Shown here: in pieces, positions 37,596 to 47,293 of the stretch
Numbering within the stretch: position 1 is the stretch's first letter
Layout: each line of letters starts with the position of its first letter
Source: Corynebacterium kroppenstedtii
GTDB lineage: Bacteria > Actinomycetota > Actinomycetes > Mycobacteriales > Mycobacteriaceae
Direction: 5' to 3'
DNA length: 64,000 bases
Assembly: GCF_003243515.1 (NCBI RefSeq)
Contig: NZ_QFRA01000003.1
Location: forward strand, 62,001-126,000
Position numbers and translations under genes: made by a program
The notes under the pieces: model-generated
What the model was told of the DNA's origin: nothing
Seen by the model: only the letters and a program-made list of their open reading frames with translations
Databases searched by the model: none

Positions 37596-39443
37596 ATGAC
37601 CTCAGTTTCTGCTAACACATCCGCCACATCCGCACCATCAACACCGACGGCTGCGTCCGAAAACTACTCGAACAAACGGAAGGCCAGCCAAGCCGCACTC
37701 AAACAGCTCATCAAGCCCGTTCAGGGCCGGCTGCTAGTGTGCAGGATCCTGGCTTTCGCGTCGTGCATCATCGCTGTCGCCCCCTATGTCGCACTCACCC
37801 ACATCGGGGATCTTCTTCTTAACAACGGTAGCCACGACGACATCAAACGCAGCGCAGTCATTCTTGTCTACGCCTTCTTGACACAAGCGTTTTTATACAC
37901 TCTTGCGCTGGCTATTTCGCACTTCGCAGATCTGCGTCTACGCAACATCATCCAAAGCGACATGGTGAAAACCCTTGCGCGGGCACCATTATCGTGGTTC
38001 AGCGATACGTCGACCGGCAAAGTGCGCAAAGCAATCAACGATGATGTCAAACAAGTTCATACACTCATCGCCCACGCCCCCGTGGAACAAACTGCGGCGG
38101 TCACCGGGCCACTCGTTCTCCTGGTATACGCATTCATCGTCGACTGGAGGCTCGGTCTCCTCTCTATCGCCACTTTCCCCATATACGGAGCACTGCAAGC
38201 ACTCACTATGAGAGGCATGGGCACCAAAACTGCCGAAATGGACGACAAGCTTGGCGATATCTCTTCCGCAGCGGTCGAACTGACCGAAGGCATCTACGTC
38301 GTAAAGAATTTTGGACGAACCGGGGTGACACACGCCCGCTTTACTCAGGCATGCAAAGACTTCGCCGCCTTCTACTGGGAATGGTGTGGACCGCTTATCC
38401 GCGCCTCAGCTCTATCGCTCTCATTCATTTCGGTGTCGACGCTCATGGCCATCAACGTGGGGTGTGGGTTGCTTATGGCCATCGCCGGGTGGGTGACGAT
38501 CCCCGAGGTTCTCACCTGCTCCCTGATCGCGCTCATTCTCCCGCGGGCGATTGAAGTTCTGGGATCGACCGCATGGGCGTATCAACAGGCGGGCAACGCC
38601 GCGCTACGCCTCAAAGGGGTACTGGATACCGAACAAATTCACTATCCCGAGGAGCACAATGCTTCAGCCAGCGCGGGTATTCACAGTAGTGACCAGGGCA
38701 GCAGCGAGAACAGCAATCACGACATTGTTTTCTCTCACGTTTCATTTGCCTACTCCACTGCCGACGGAAAAGTCGATGCATTGCGCGATATCAATCTCCG
38801 GCTGCGCCCCAACACGGTGACAGCCCTCGTCGGCCCATCGGGTTCCGGTAAATCCACTCTTGCAACAATGCTCGCCCGCTTCCGTGATCCCGATTCCGGA
38901 ACGATCACCATCGGCGGCAAGCCGTTAACCGAGTTAACCGAACGGGAGCTCTATTCCACAGTGTCATTTGTCCTTCAAAACCCCTACTTGCAGGACTTGC
39001 CACTGCGCGACATCATCTCCCTACCCCGCCCCAACGCGTCCGAGGAAGCCATACGCGAGGCCGCACGTCAGGCAAACATTCTCGACGACATCGAAGCGCT
39101 CCCCCACGGTTTTGATACCACGCTCGGCGGACACACGGACTTCTCCGGCGGCCAAAAGCAGCGGCTAGCCATCGCTCGCGCTCTCCTCGCCGACGCCCCC
39201 GTCCTCGTGCTCGATGAAGCCACTACCGCCACTGACCCGGATTGTGAGGCAGAGATCCAACGTGCGCTCGCCCGCCTTGCGCGTGGTCGAACAGTCCTCG
39301 CGATCGGTCACCATGCCGAATCCGTCGCGGGCGCTGACCATATTTGCGTCATGGAGCACGGCCGCATCGTTGCCCAAGGCACCGCCGATGAACTGGCTGA
39401 GCAGCCCTTCTGGAAACACCTCACACAAGGAGTCGCACAATGA
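37596..39443 (+). CDS. ABC half transporter, exporter fold (IrtA/YbtP-like), first subunit
   Basis: A 615-residue fusion of a six-helix type IV membrane domain (about 45-350) and an ATPase domain (about 380-610). Walker A is GPSGSGKST, Q-loop FVLQNPYLQD, signature FSGGQKQRLAIARALL, Walker B LVLDEATTATD. GAGGAGG precedes the ATG. It overlaps the next ABC gene by ATGA, so the two should form a heterodimer. Paired exporter-fold proteins next to ECF genes recall the siderophore importers IrtAB and YbtPQ; a drug exporter is the alternative. Confidence 0.85.
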   Translation: MTSVSANTSATSAPSTPTAASENYSNKRKASQAALKQLIKPVQGRLLVCRILAFASCIIAVAPYVALTHIGDLLLNNGSHDDIKRSAVILVYAFLTQAFLYTLALAISHFADLRLRNIIQSDMVKTLARAPLSWFSDTSTGKVRKAINDDVKQVHTLIAHAPVEQTAAVTGPLVLLVYAFIVDWRLGLLSIATFPIYGALQALTMRGMGTKTAEMDDKLGDISSAAVELTEGIYVVKNFGRTGVTHARFTQACKDFAAFYWEWCGPLIRASALSLSFISVSTLMAINVGCGLLMAIAGWVTIPEVLTCSLIALILPRAIEVLGSTAWAYQQAGNAALRLKGVLDTEQIHYPEEHNASASAGIHSSDQGSSENSNHDIVFSHVSFAYSTADGKVDALRDINLRLRPNTVTALVGPSGSGKSTLATMLARFRDPDSGTITIGGKPLTELTERELYSTVSFVLQNPYLQDLPLRDIISLPRPNASEEAIREAARQANILDDIEALPHGFDTTLGGHTDFSGGQKQRLAIARALLADAPVLVLDEATTATDPDCEAEIQRALARLARGRTVLAIGHHAESVAGADHICVMEHGRIVAQGTADELAEQPFWKHLTQGVAQ

Positions 39444-41224
39444 GCTCGGAATCTCAATCCACCCTTGCGTGGGCACGCAACCTCCTCCTTATCAAGGACT
39501 TTCGGCACATTCTCACCACCGAAGGCTATAAGAGGTTCATCCGCAGCCTGTGGTTCGCCGTCGTCCTCGGCATCATCGAAGGTCTAGGCATCTTCGCGGT
39601 GATCCCCGCCATCACCGCCTATAGCAATGGCGATACCTCCATGGGGCTCACATGGCCGCATTGGATCCTAGTACTCATTGTTCTCGCCATCGCCGGGGCC
39701 ATCATGACCTACGCCCACCAAACAACCGGGTATATGGCGGCCATGGACCTGCTGCGCAATTGCACTATTAACGTCGGCAATAAAGTAGCCCGGCTTCCCC
39801 TAGGATGGTTCGACCGCACGGTGTCATCGCGATTATCCATCCTCCTCACCCAATCCCTCATGCAGGTTGGTGAGGGCGCGGCGCACTTCCTCGGACCACT
39901 CGTTCGTGGCTTAACCACCATGATTGTGATGACCGTCCTGGCCTGGTTCTGGGCATGGCAACTCGGGCTCGTCTTCTTGATCGCTATTCCGGTCATACTT
40001 TTATTAACGACAGCAACCCGCGCTCTTAAACGGGCCGGCGAACGGATGACTGTTCCGACCGAAATCGACTTCGCCAGCCGAGTGACGGAATTCGCACACA
40101 CGCAGCCGTCGCTTCGAGCCTCCGGGCGGGCACAGTCGTATGAGCCACTCGACCACGCGCGATCTGAGAACTACCGCAGCCACAATAAAGACCTGTGGGT
40201 GAGCCTGGCGGGAAATGTAATTTCAGGCATCGGCGCGCAAGCCATCACCGTGGCGCTCATTATCGTGGCCGTGGTGTTGGGCACAAGCGGCACGTTGACA
40301 CCCATTGCAACAGTGGCATTCATCGGTGTGTCGCTCCGGTTCTCCAAGATCCTTGAGGAGATCGTCGGCAATACGCTGGCCATTGAAGTTGCACGTCAAC
40401 CCATTGGGCAGGTCCAAGAGATTATGTCCGCACCCGAATTACCGACGCCCAACGAACGCGTGTCTCTCCCCGAGCCAGCCACAGTGACGATGAAGTCAGC
40501 AACATTCGGATATCAAAGCGGCAATCCCGTCATTCATGACGTCTCCTTCACTGCACCTCAACATGGTCTTACTGCGATCGTCGGCCCGTCGGGAAGCGGA
40601 AAGACAACGCTCTTCCGTCTCATAGCCCGCTTCTGGGATGTCGACTCGGGCAGCGTGAGCGTCGGTGGCGTCGATGTCAAAGACCAGCCCACTGAGCAGC
40701 TGATGGAACAGATCGCGATGGTGTTCCAGGATGTGTATCTCTACGACACCACCCTGTACGACAACATCAAAGTCGGAAACGACAATGCCACTGACGACGA
40801 CGTGTACCACGCCGGAGCCCTGGCCGGGGTTCATGAGATTGCCGAACGGCTCCCCGGCGGGTGGCACTCCACCGTGGGCGAAGGCGGAAACCGGCTCTCT
40901 GGTGGCGAGCGTCAACGGGTTTCCATCGCGCGGGCTTTGCTCAAACGGGCACCAATTGTGTTGTTCGATGAGGCGACGTCGGCGTTGGATCCTGATAATG
41001 AGACGCACATCGAGCAGGCCATCAGTGATCTTCGAGATCGCTCGACGGTACTGGTTATTGCGCATAAGCTCAACACGATCCGCAATGCGGACACGATCGT
41101 TGTGCTCGATGAGGATGGTAAGGTCGTGCAAGTTGGCACCCACGATGAACTCATCGCATCGAGTGGAATGTATCAACACCTATGGAGTGCCCGCGAAGCA
41201 GCACAAGGGTGGTCTTTAATTTGA
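39440..41224 (+). CDS. ABC half transporter, exporter fold (IrtB/YbtQ-like), second subunit
   Basis: A 594-residue partner of the preceding gene. The membrane domain (about 35-320) starts IRSLWFAVVLGIIEGLGIFAVIPAI in the way typical of the IrtB/YbtQ subfamily. The ATPase domain (about 350-585) has Walker A GPSGSGKTT, Q-loop MVFQDVYLYDTTLYDNI, signature LSGGERQRVSIARALL, Walker B IVLFDEATSALD, and the switch His in VIAHKLNTI. All catalytic residues are intact. It overlaps the TetR gene at its 3' end. Confidence 0.85.
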   Translation: MSSESQSTLAWARNLLLIKDFRHILTTEGYKRFIRSLWFAVVLGIIEGLGIFAVIPAITAYSNGDTSMGLTWPHWILVLIVLAIAGAIMTYAHQTTGYMAAMDLLRNCTINVGNKVARLPLGWFDRTVSSRLSILLTQSLMQVGEGAAHFLGPLVRGLTTMIVMTVLAWFWAWQLGLVFLIAIPVILLLTTATRALKRAGERMTVPTEIDFASRVTEFAHTQPSLRASGRAQSYEPLDHARSENYRSHNKDLWVSLAGNVISGIGAQAITVALIIVAVVLGTSGTLTPIATVAFIGVSLRFSKILEEIVGNTLAIEVARQPIGQVQEIMSAPELPTPNERVSLPEPATVTMKSATFGYQSGNPVIHDVSFTAPQHGLTAIVGPSGSGKTTLFRLIARFWDVDSGSVSVGGVDVKDQPTEQLMEQIAMVFQDVYLYDTTLYDNIKVGNDNATDDDVYHAGALAGVHEIAERLPGGWHSTVGEGGNRLSGGERQRVSIARALLKRAPIVLFDEATSALDPDNETHIEQAISDLRDRSTVLVIAHKLNTIRNADTIVVLDEDGKVVQVGTHDELIASSGMYQHLWSAREAAQGWSLI

Positions 41225-41868
41225 GCCCCGGGCCCGGTCGCAAACCCGTCTTCGACAAGGAACAAGCCATACAAGCCGCACTTGAGGAAGGCGTCGCTAG
41301 TTTTAGTCTCCGGAGTGTTGCCGACAAACTAGGAATTAAACCGCCGGCACTGTACAGGATGTTCAACTCGCGAGATGAGCTACAAGCAGCGGCGATGCAC
41401 AAGCTTGCCGAGCACATTAATACCCCAGCCGTGGCCACGACGTGGCAGGACGCGCTGAGGCTTTTTAGCTCCCGGTCGTGGGACTTGTTCTCCCGTTACC
41501 CCGAGGCGCCCACGGTCATTATGACCAAACCCGAGGCCATCATCGATGCTCTCGCTCGGTTTCGGGGGCTCATTGATCGGCTGGTTCGCCTCGATATTCC
41601 GGGTGGGTTCCCGTGCGCATCATTCGCCGTGGACTTTATTGGTGATATCACCATCACCACGTTTATTCAGATGCGGTCGTTCACAACAATCAACGACGCC
41701 GGACAAACTCCGCTTGACCGGTACACCACATCGGCTGATGACAACGATGATGTCTTCGGCATGAAGGACATGTCGGGAACAGGATTTCTAGAAAGCAAAG
41801 TTGAATTCATCATCGCCGGTATTGAAAACGGAATTGGCCCAGGCAATAGCACCGCTAGCGCCAACTAG
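41221..41868 (+). CDS. TetR-family transcriptional regulator
   Basis: Last gene of the ECF/ABC operon. The N-terminal HTH reads FDKEQAIQAALEEGVASFSLRSVADKLGIKPPALYRMF in consecutive family blocks (about 12-48), followed by a helical ligand domain. I place the start at TTG 41221, which overlaps the preceding TGA (TTGA) with AAGGGTGG upstream; GTG codons near 41209 are alternatives. A substrate-responsive repressor acting on the palindrome at the operon start is the simple model. Ligand unknown. Confidence 0.82.
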   Translation: MSPGPGRKPVFDKEQAIQAALEEGVASFSLRSVADKLGIKPPALYRMFNSRDELQAAAMHKLAEHINTPAVATTWQDALRLFSSRSWDLFSRYPEAPTVIMTKPEAIIDALARFRGLIDRLVRLDIPGGFPCASFAVDFIGDITITTFIQMRSFTTINDAGQTPLDRYTTSADDNDDVFGMKDMSGTGFLESKVEFIIAGIENGIGPGNSTASAN

Positions 41869-41950
41869 CCGACAACGGTAGCCAACGCAACACTGAAGGC
41901 AGGCAATCTAGTTCCTAGCATTGTGATGTGGGCGCATTTACACTGAGCCT

Positions 41951-42433
41951 ATGAGTGAGCACCGTGATTTCCTAGCCCCCGCACCCATCGAACTACCCGC
42001 CGATCCCGCGAAAACGCTGATTGACGAGGGAAAGAACCTCAACGACGTCATCGTCGCTGTGCCCACAAGCTCACTCGCCTGGGCAGAGCTTGCCGAGGAT
42101 GCATTACGTTCCGTAGATGTAACAGCTGCTCAGAGTTCCACGAATAATCTCCACGACGATCATCTCCACGCGGTCGTTGCGGCCTACGCGTATGCCCGGA
42201 CTGGTTATCACCGTGGTCTTGACGCCTTGCGAACGAACGGGTGGAAAGGATGGGGCTCGGTTCCGTGGTCACATGAGCCTAACCGCGGGGTACTCCGAGC
42301 CATTGCCGCTCTGGCCCGTGCAGCCCGAGCTATCGGGGAAGCCAACGAATACGACCGCTGTCGGACACTCCTCGAGGACTCTGACCCATCATGCGTGTCA
42401 CCGCTGATCGATGATCAGCCCGGCGCACAGTAG
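41951..42433 (+). CDS. DUF3151 family protein
   Basis: A 160-residue conserved actinobacterial protein of unknown function. Family blocks include FLAPAPIELPADP, VPTSSLAWAELAEDAL, YAYARTGYHRGLDALR and GWKGWGSVPWSHEPNRGVLRAIAALARAA, in parts. A TTACACT element about 15 bp before the ATG is a −10 candidate, so the mRNA may have a very short leader. It is 82 bp after the TetR gene. Confidence 0.85.
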   Translation: MSEHRDFLAPAPIELPADPAKTLIDEGKNLNDVIVAVPTSSLAWAELAEDALRSVDVTAAQSSTNNLHDDHLHAVVAAYAYARTGYHRGLDALRTNGWKGWGSVPWSHEPNRGVLRAIAALARAARAIGEANEYDRCRTLLEDSDPSCVSPLIDDQPGAQ

Positions 42434-42455
42434 TCGGCACAGGGAGTGACAGCCG

Positions 42456-43088
42456 GTGTCAGTTGTACTAGGTCTCCTATTTCTCCTCGGGCTTCCGCTG
42501 ATGGTGTGGTACATCATCATCCGCTCGACGTACCGGATTGAAGCAGCAGGCCAAACGGCACGCCAACGCGGAGCGCCGAATGCCCAAGCCGGCACCCAGG
42601 CAGCAGATGGCGTATCACGCGGACGAACAGAACACGACGAGGCAGATCGATCCCCGGGTGGTAGCGGCACCCCCGCAACGCGTGAGTTCACCATTTTCTT
42701 GTGGTCAACCGTAGCGGCCCTCGTGTCGGCCGCTGTATGTTTAACCTGGTCACCAACGACGATGCCGACCTGGCCGCCCCCGACGAACACCTCGCCGTAC
42801 CAAATAGTTGCCGTCATGGTTCTGATGGTGGGATCGGCGTCGGCGCTGTCCTGCCTAACTCCTCGTATCTACACGGGGGCCTATGCAGCCGCCGCAGGAA
42901 TTTACGCCGGGTTTGCCATCCCGTTCATCTACCTCGCGTACCAAGATCCAACTGGCCAAAGTGGCATCGGTGTCGTCATCCTCGACCTCTTTGGCAACAT
43001 CGGCCTCGTCATTGTCCTGTCTATTTTCGGCGCCATCCGCGTGTGGTGGTTACGCCGCAAAGGTCGCCGCGCATCAACTCAGCGCTAA
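42456..43088 (+). CDS. Predicted membrane protein, unknown function
   Basis: A 210-residue protein I do not recognise. The first segment (VLGLLFLLGLPLMVWYIII) is followed by a polar, Gly/Ala-rich loop to about 70. Four further hydrophobic segments follow: FLWSTVAALVSAAVCLTW, IVAVMVLMVGSASALSCL, AAAGIYAGFAIPFIYLAY and LFGNIGLVIVLSIFGAI. It ends RRKGRRASTQR. It begins 22 bp after the DUF3151 gene, suggesting one transcript. The start is GTG 42456. Confidence 0.75.
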   Translation: MSVVLGLLFLLGLPLMVWYIIIRSTYRIEAAGQTARQRGAPNAQAGTQAADGVSRGRTEHDEADRSPGGSGTPATREFTIFLWSTVAALVSAAVCLTWSPTTMPTWPPPTNTSPYQIVAVMVLMVGSASALSCLTPRIYTGAYAAAAGIYAGFAIPFIYLAYQDPTGQSGIGVVILDLFGNIGLVIVLSIFGAIRVWWLRRKGRRASTQR

Positions 43089-43150
43089 CGCCACAATGAC
43101 GCTGCCCGCGCACCAAGTGCCCCTACCGGTAACGCATCGATGGGGGCAGA

Positions 43151-43162
43151 TTGTTATAACAA
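43151..43162. repeat. Palindrome between convergent genes
   Basis: TTGTTATAACAA is a perfect 12-base palindrome in the 87-bp gap between the membrane protein gene and the Cj0069-family gene, 14 bp past the latter's stop. No role is evident. Confidence 0.4.
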
Positions 43163-43175
43163 CCAGTCAGAGCTG

Positions 43176-44240
43176 TTAGGCGTTGGCTTCCTCAACACGA
43201 CGGATCGCCTCCTCGGCAACCATGTCCTGGATGCCCATGTCCAGCTCAGAGGTGAATCCCACGCATGAACAGTTGATCTCGCCCAGGACGTAGGTGCCCT
43301 CGCCGTCCTCATCGTCGTCAAGCATAAAGTCAGCGGTCCAGATCAGCGGCACGTTACCGTCGCCACCCAACTTGTCGGCAATGACAGGGCGGACAGCGGC
43401 GAATTCGTCGATGAGGTCCTGCCGCTCTTCCGGCTTGTCGTAGGTGTACTGCGCGCCAGAGAACAGGGTGGCCGAGAAATTTTCACCACCAGCGGCTGGC
43501 TTCTTGTGAACGACGAAAACGGGCTTGTCGCCGACGAGGAGGATGCGGATTTCGCCCTCCACGATGCGGGGCATGAAGCGCATGTCCACGAGCATGCCGT
43601 TATCGCCAACGATGTACTGGTCACAGAAGTCCATGAACTCGCCGAGCTTTTTGTGCTCCGTGTGGTTATCGACGGCTTCCGTGCAGACCAGCATGGTGTC
43701 GAGCGGAAGAGCGGTGCCCGGCTCAACAGAGTCGGCTAGTTCCTTGTCCTCAATACGAACACGCCAGATGCCGGAGCCCGTGGATCCGCGGTTCTGCTTG
43801 AGCACACGCTCGCCGTACGAGAGCGACTTCGGGAAGGTCTCGTGGAAGCTCTCGACGTCGTAGTACGCTGCCGTGTCCGAGGGCACGAGCGACGTGCCAT
43901 TAAGCTTCACCAGCGCATCTTTCGCACCATAGTCCATCATCTTTTCAGGGCTTGACATGCCAACGAGGCCAGCGTCGCTCAAACGCGTGAGCAACTCGAA
44001 GTAGCCCTTTTCACCACCGGGAATGTTGCCGGGGTTCACGCGAGAAATATAGCCACCTGAGGATGTGGATACTTTTTCGAAGATCTCGTCGGCCTTGGTG
44101 TTGTCGTAGTAGATGACCTCTGAATCCCAGCCGTCGTGAGCTTTAATTGCGTTAACGATGGGCATCGTGTCTTTGCGGTGACCATCGGGTCCCTTATCGT
44201 TTCCGCCTTCAACTTCGAACACAACGATGTTCTTCTGCAC
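43176..44240 (-). CDS. Cj0069 family protein (ATP-grasp-like), function unknown
   Basis: A 354-residue protein of the Cj0069 family, named after a Campylobacter gene. The pattern ERVLKQNRGSTGSGIWRV, FVVHKKPAAGGENFSATL, LIWTADFMLDD and YVLGEINCSCVGF (about 145-335) looks like an ATP-grasp core: a Lys-containing loop, a Gly-rich loop and acidic/Asn metal ligands before the C-terminus. Such enzymes make amide or thioester bonds, but the substrate is unknown. The GTG start has GAGGAG eight bases upstream. It is monocistronic, divergent from the sulfurtransferase across 355 bp. Confidence 0.75.
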   Translation of the reverse strand: MQKNIVVFEVEGGNDKGPDGHRKDTMPIVNAIKAHDGWDSEVIYYDNTKADEIFEKVSTSSGGYISRVNPGNIPGGEKGYFELLTRLSDAGLVGMSSPEKMMDYGAKDALVKLNGTSLVPSDTAAYYDVESFHETFPKSLSYGERVLKQNRGSTGSGIWRVRIEDKELADSVEPGTALPLDTMLVCTEAVDNHTEHKKLGEFMDFCDQYIVGDNGMLVDMRFMPRIVEGEIRILLVGDKPVFVVHKKPAAGGENFSATLFSGAQYTYDKPEERQDLIDEFAAVRPVIADKLGGDGNVPLIWTADFMLDDDEDGEGTYVLGEINCSCVGFTSELDMGIQDMVAEEAIRRVEEANA

Positions 44241-44595
44241 TGGCTATTCTCCTCGGTATTGCCGTCGGTTGGTGGTATCGACGTAAACCCGGCTCTCCGC
44301 TGTGGGATACAGAGTGAGCGCTATCTACGTCTCGCACCCCCATGTGGTGTGGGTGCAGGTCACTACCATCTTCAGAGTCCTCTAATCCCTACTGCACAAG
44401 CCCTGAATTAATGGATGTACCAGCTAAAACACTAATAGACCTCCCCTGGTCACGCTGGATATTGAGTTGTGGGAAATGACACCACCCGTTTTCACCCCCG
44501 AGTGCGGTTATATTGCGCCGCTGTTACTTGCGCAGAAGGGATTGCTACCCACTGTCCCCTTCCCCTACCCCATGTTTCTTATAGGATTGGGAACC
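44241..44595. other. Divergent intergenic region, Cj0069-family gene / sulfurtransferase
   Basis: About 355 bp holding both promoters. The plus-strand frame running in from 44467 lacks family similarity before 44596. TATATT near 44507 is a possible −10 for the sulfurtransferase. I see no RNA gene and no repeat longer than a few bases. Confidence 0.5.
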
Positions 44596-45474
44596 ATGGC
44601 CGCGCCACTTGACCCCCACCCCTTACTTCAGGACTACGCTCACCCGCAAAAAGTTGTTACCTCACAATGGTTGGGGGCAAAACTGGGCACCCCCGACGTT
44701 CGCGTCGTCGAATCGGACGAAGACAGTTTGCTCTACGATCTCGGCCACATCCCCACGGCCATTCGCATTGATTGGCGACGGGACCTCTCCGATCCGATCA
44801 CCAGAAACGTCATCTCCCCCGAAGCATTCGCACAGTTGATGCGCGAGAAGGGGATCCGTCGTGAAGACACCGTCGTTATCTATGGCGACCATTCCAACTG
44901 GTGGGCGGCCTTCGCGTTCTGGGTTTTCACACTCTACGGGCACCCGGATGTCCGCCTGCTCAACGGCGGCCGCGATGCGTGGACCAGGGCCGAGCGGGAA
45001 ACGACATTTGCCGTCCCGGAGAATCCGGAGTCCACCTACCCCGTGCCCGACGTGTGTACGACGGGACTGATCTCTGTTGGCGACTTACTCGAATCCTACG
45101 AATCATCCCAGCTTATCGACGTCCGTACGCCCGAGGAATACCGTGGCGGGACCTCCGATGACGCCTCCTCCTCGACGGTGAAGTCGACACTGCGGACGGG
45201 CCACATCCCCGGCGCAGTGAACATTCCGTGGGACTCAACAGTCTATCCAAATAGCAATTTCCGCAGCATGGATGAATTGTGTGAGATTTTCGGTGCGCTG
45301 GATTCGTCAAACCCGACGGTGACCTATTGTTTGACGGGTGAACGCAGTGCCCATACATGGTTCGTGTTGCGTTATTTGTTGGGTTGGGATGACGTGAAGA
45401 GCTATTACGGCTCATGGGCCGAGTGGGGAAATATGGTCGGGATGCCGATTACGCGTGGCGGCCGCCCGCTCTGA
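44596..45474 (+). CDS. Thiosulfate/3-mercaptopyruvate sulfurtransferase
   Basis: Two-rhodanese-domain sulfurtransferase of 292 residues. The inactive N-terminal domain carries YDLGHIPTAIRIDWRRDL and VIYGDHSNWWAAFAFWVF. The active C-terminal domain carries LIDVRTPEEYRGG, GHIPGAVNIPWDS and the active-site loop with C245 in YCLTGERSAHTWFVL. The CLTGERS loop favours thiosulfate sulfurtransferase. ATG 44596 is preceded by AGGATTGGGA. In other corynebacteria this gene adjoins accBC; no accBC is present on either side here. Confidence 0.92.
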   Translation: MAAPLDPHPLLQDYAHPQKVVTSQWLGAKLGTPDVRVVESDEDSLLYDLGHIPTAIRIDWRRDLSDPITRNVISPEAFAQLMREKGIRREDTVVIYGDHSNWWAAFAFWVFTLYGHPDVRLLNGGRDAWTRAERETTFAVPENPESTYPVPDVCTTGLISVGDLLESYESSQLIDVRTPEEYRGGTSDDASSSTVKSTLRTGHIPGAVNIPWDSTVYPNSNFRSMDELCEIFGALDSSNPTVTYCLTGERSAHTWFVLRYLLGWDDVKSYYGSWAEWGNMVGMPITRGGRPL

Positions 45475-45736
45475 ATTAGCCCGTGGTGACGCTCCTGCGG
45501 TCTATTTCATATTTAGCCCTCTATTAAGGGCCATCAGCTCGCTACAGTTCACGGGTCTTAGCCACCGCTGCGCCACAATGGAACCTGTCCATTGAATGTG
45601 GCTATTCTGGGCACGATTACAGCGAGTTCGTCCTGGCATGGCCAGGGTGGAGTGCCCTTGATCTCTGGTGGAACACACGTAGGTGCTGAACGTCGGTAGG
45701 CGGTGGACCTTGGCAGGTGGTGCATGACTAAACTAA

Positions 45737-47221
45737 GTGTTTGTGAGCTCCCCTGCTAAGACCACATCACACTCGAGCCCTAACCACTTCCCCAACTCCT
45801 CAGGCCAGGCGATCGCCGTCGACGCCTGGCCCGGCACAGTTAAAGCGCTCATTCTCGGTTTCCAGCACGTACTAGCAGCCTACGCGGGCGCGGTGGCTGT
45901 GCCTCTTTTTGTTGGCTACGCGTTAGTTGACGCTGGCCGGATGTCGTCGTCGGACATTCCGCATCTAATTGCCGCCGACCTTTTAGTCGCTGGTATCGCG
46001 ACGATCGTGCAGTCTGTGGGTCTGTGGCGGTTCGGTGTACGCCTGCCTCTAATCCAAGGGTGTACGTTCTCTGCGGCAATCCCCATGGTGAGTATCGGGT
46101 CGCACTACGGTGTGCCCGCCATTTACGGGTCGGTCATTGCTTCCGGCCTGTTCATGGTCATTTTCGCGCCGCTGTTCTCTAGCCTGTTGCGACTTTTCCC
46201 GCCGCTGGTCACGGGCACTGTGTTGCTCATTATTGGGTCAACTCTCATGCCCGTGGCCGCCGAGTGGGTTGGTGGCGGCTCCGAGGCAAAAGGCACCCAC
46301 GAGTTCGGCACGGGCAAGAACCTGCTGATCGCGTCGTTCGTCTTGGTGCTGATCCTCGTCATTGAACGCTGGGGCCCGACGTGGCTCGCGCGCATTTCCG
46401 TGCTGGTCGGAATGCTCTCAGGCCTGGTGGCGTGCATCCCTCAAGGCATGGTGGACTGGCATTCAACCGCCTCATCACACTGGTTCGGCGCCACACAACC
46501 GTTCTACTTCGGCACGCCGGAGTTTATCCCGTCGGCAATCGGTGCCATGTGCATCGTGTCCCTGGTCACCATGGTTGAGGCCACCGGTGACATCGTCGCC
46601 ATCGGGGAGATCACCGAATCCCGCATCGATGACAAGAGAATTGCCGACGGTCTGCGTGCCGACGGAGCTGCCACGGTGCTTGGTGGTGTCTTCAACACGT
46701 TCCAGTACACGGCGTTTGCGCAGAATATCGGCGTGCTGTCGATTACCAGCGTGCGCTCGCGGTGGGTGACGTCGGTCGCCGGCGGGATGCTGATTGTGCT
46801 CGGTTTGATCCCGAAGACCGCGTCGGTCGTGGCCGCGATTCCGGCACCGGTGCTGGGTGGCGCTGGGATTGCGCTGTTCGGGATGGTGGCGGCGTCGGGA
46901 GTAAGGACGCTCTCCCCGATGCGGTTCAACTCGTCGAACATTTTGGTCGTGGCCATTCCGCTGGCCTTGGCGCTGCTGCCGGCGACCTCGCCGACGCTGT
47001 TTGCCCAGATGCCGTCGTGGGCGCAGACGTTCCTGGGGTCCGGGATCTGCATCGGGTCGGTTGCCGCGATTGTGCTGAACCTGATGTTTAACACCGGCAC
47101 GCGGGCGCCCGCGTCGCACAAAGATGGTACGACGGCTCATGACACGCCCCGCGGGTCGTCATATGGTCTTGCCGACGATGACCATGACGGCTTCGGCGAC
47201 AATCCCACTGCGCTATCCTGA
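45737..47221 (+). CDS. NCS2 family xanthine/uracil-type permease
   Basis: A 494-residue nucleobase permease with about 12 membrane segments. ALILGFQHVLAAYAGAVAVPLFVG near 38-61, LPLIQGCTFSAAIPM, VEATGDIVAIGE and the NAT signature NTFQYTAFAQNIGVLSITSV (near 315-335) are diagnostic. The Q-N-x-G motif and the Gln-His start resemble xanthine/urate members more than UraA. It is preceded by 256 bp without other recognisable content. Substrate cannot be fixed from sequence. Confidence 0.9.
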   Translation: MFVSSPAKTTSHSSPNHFPNSSGQAIAVDAWPGTVKALILGFQHVLAAYAGAVAVPLFVGYALVDAGRMSSSDIPHLIAADLLVAGIATIVQSVGLWRFGVRLPLIQGCTFSAAIPMVSIGSHYGVPAIYGSVIASGLFMVIFAPLFSSLLRLFPPLVTGTVLLIIGSTLMPVAAEWVGGGSEAKGTHEFGTGKNLLIASFVLVLILVIERWGPTWLARISVLVGMLSGLVACIPQGMVDWHSTASSHWFGATQPFYFGTPEFIPSAIGAMCIVSLVTMVEATGDIVAIGEITESRIDDKRIADGLRADGAATVLGGVFNTFQYTAFAQNIGVLSITSVRSRWVTSVAGGMLIVLGLIPKTASVVAAIPAPVLGGAGIALFGMVAASGVRTLSPMRFNSSNILVVAIPLALALLPATSPTLFAQMPSWAQTFLGSGICIGSVAAIVLNLMFNTGTRAPASHKDGTTAHDTPRGSSYGLADDDHDGFGDNPTALS

Positions 47222-47293
47222 GGAATAAAGGGATGTCCGGCGCGTGAGCTCGGGTTTCCCCAGTGACGCCGATGACACCAAGGAACGCTTCGG

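Noticed and set aside
37596..41224. Plain multidrug exporter annotation for the paired ABC genes
   Set aside because: The fold permits it, but operon overlap with ECF importer parts makes a joint uptake role more likely; kept as an alternative only.
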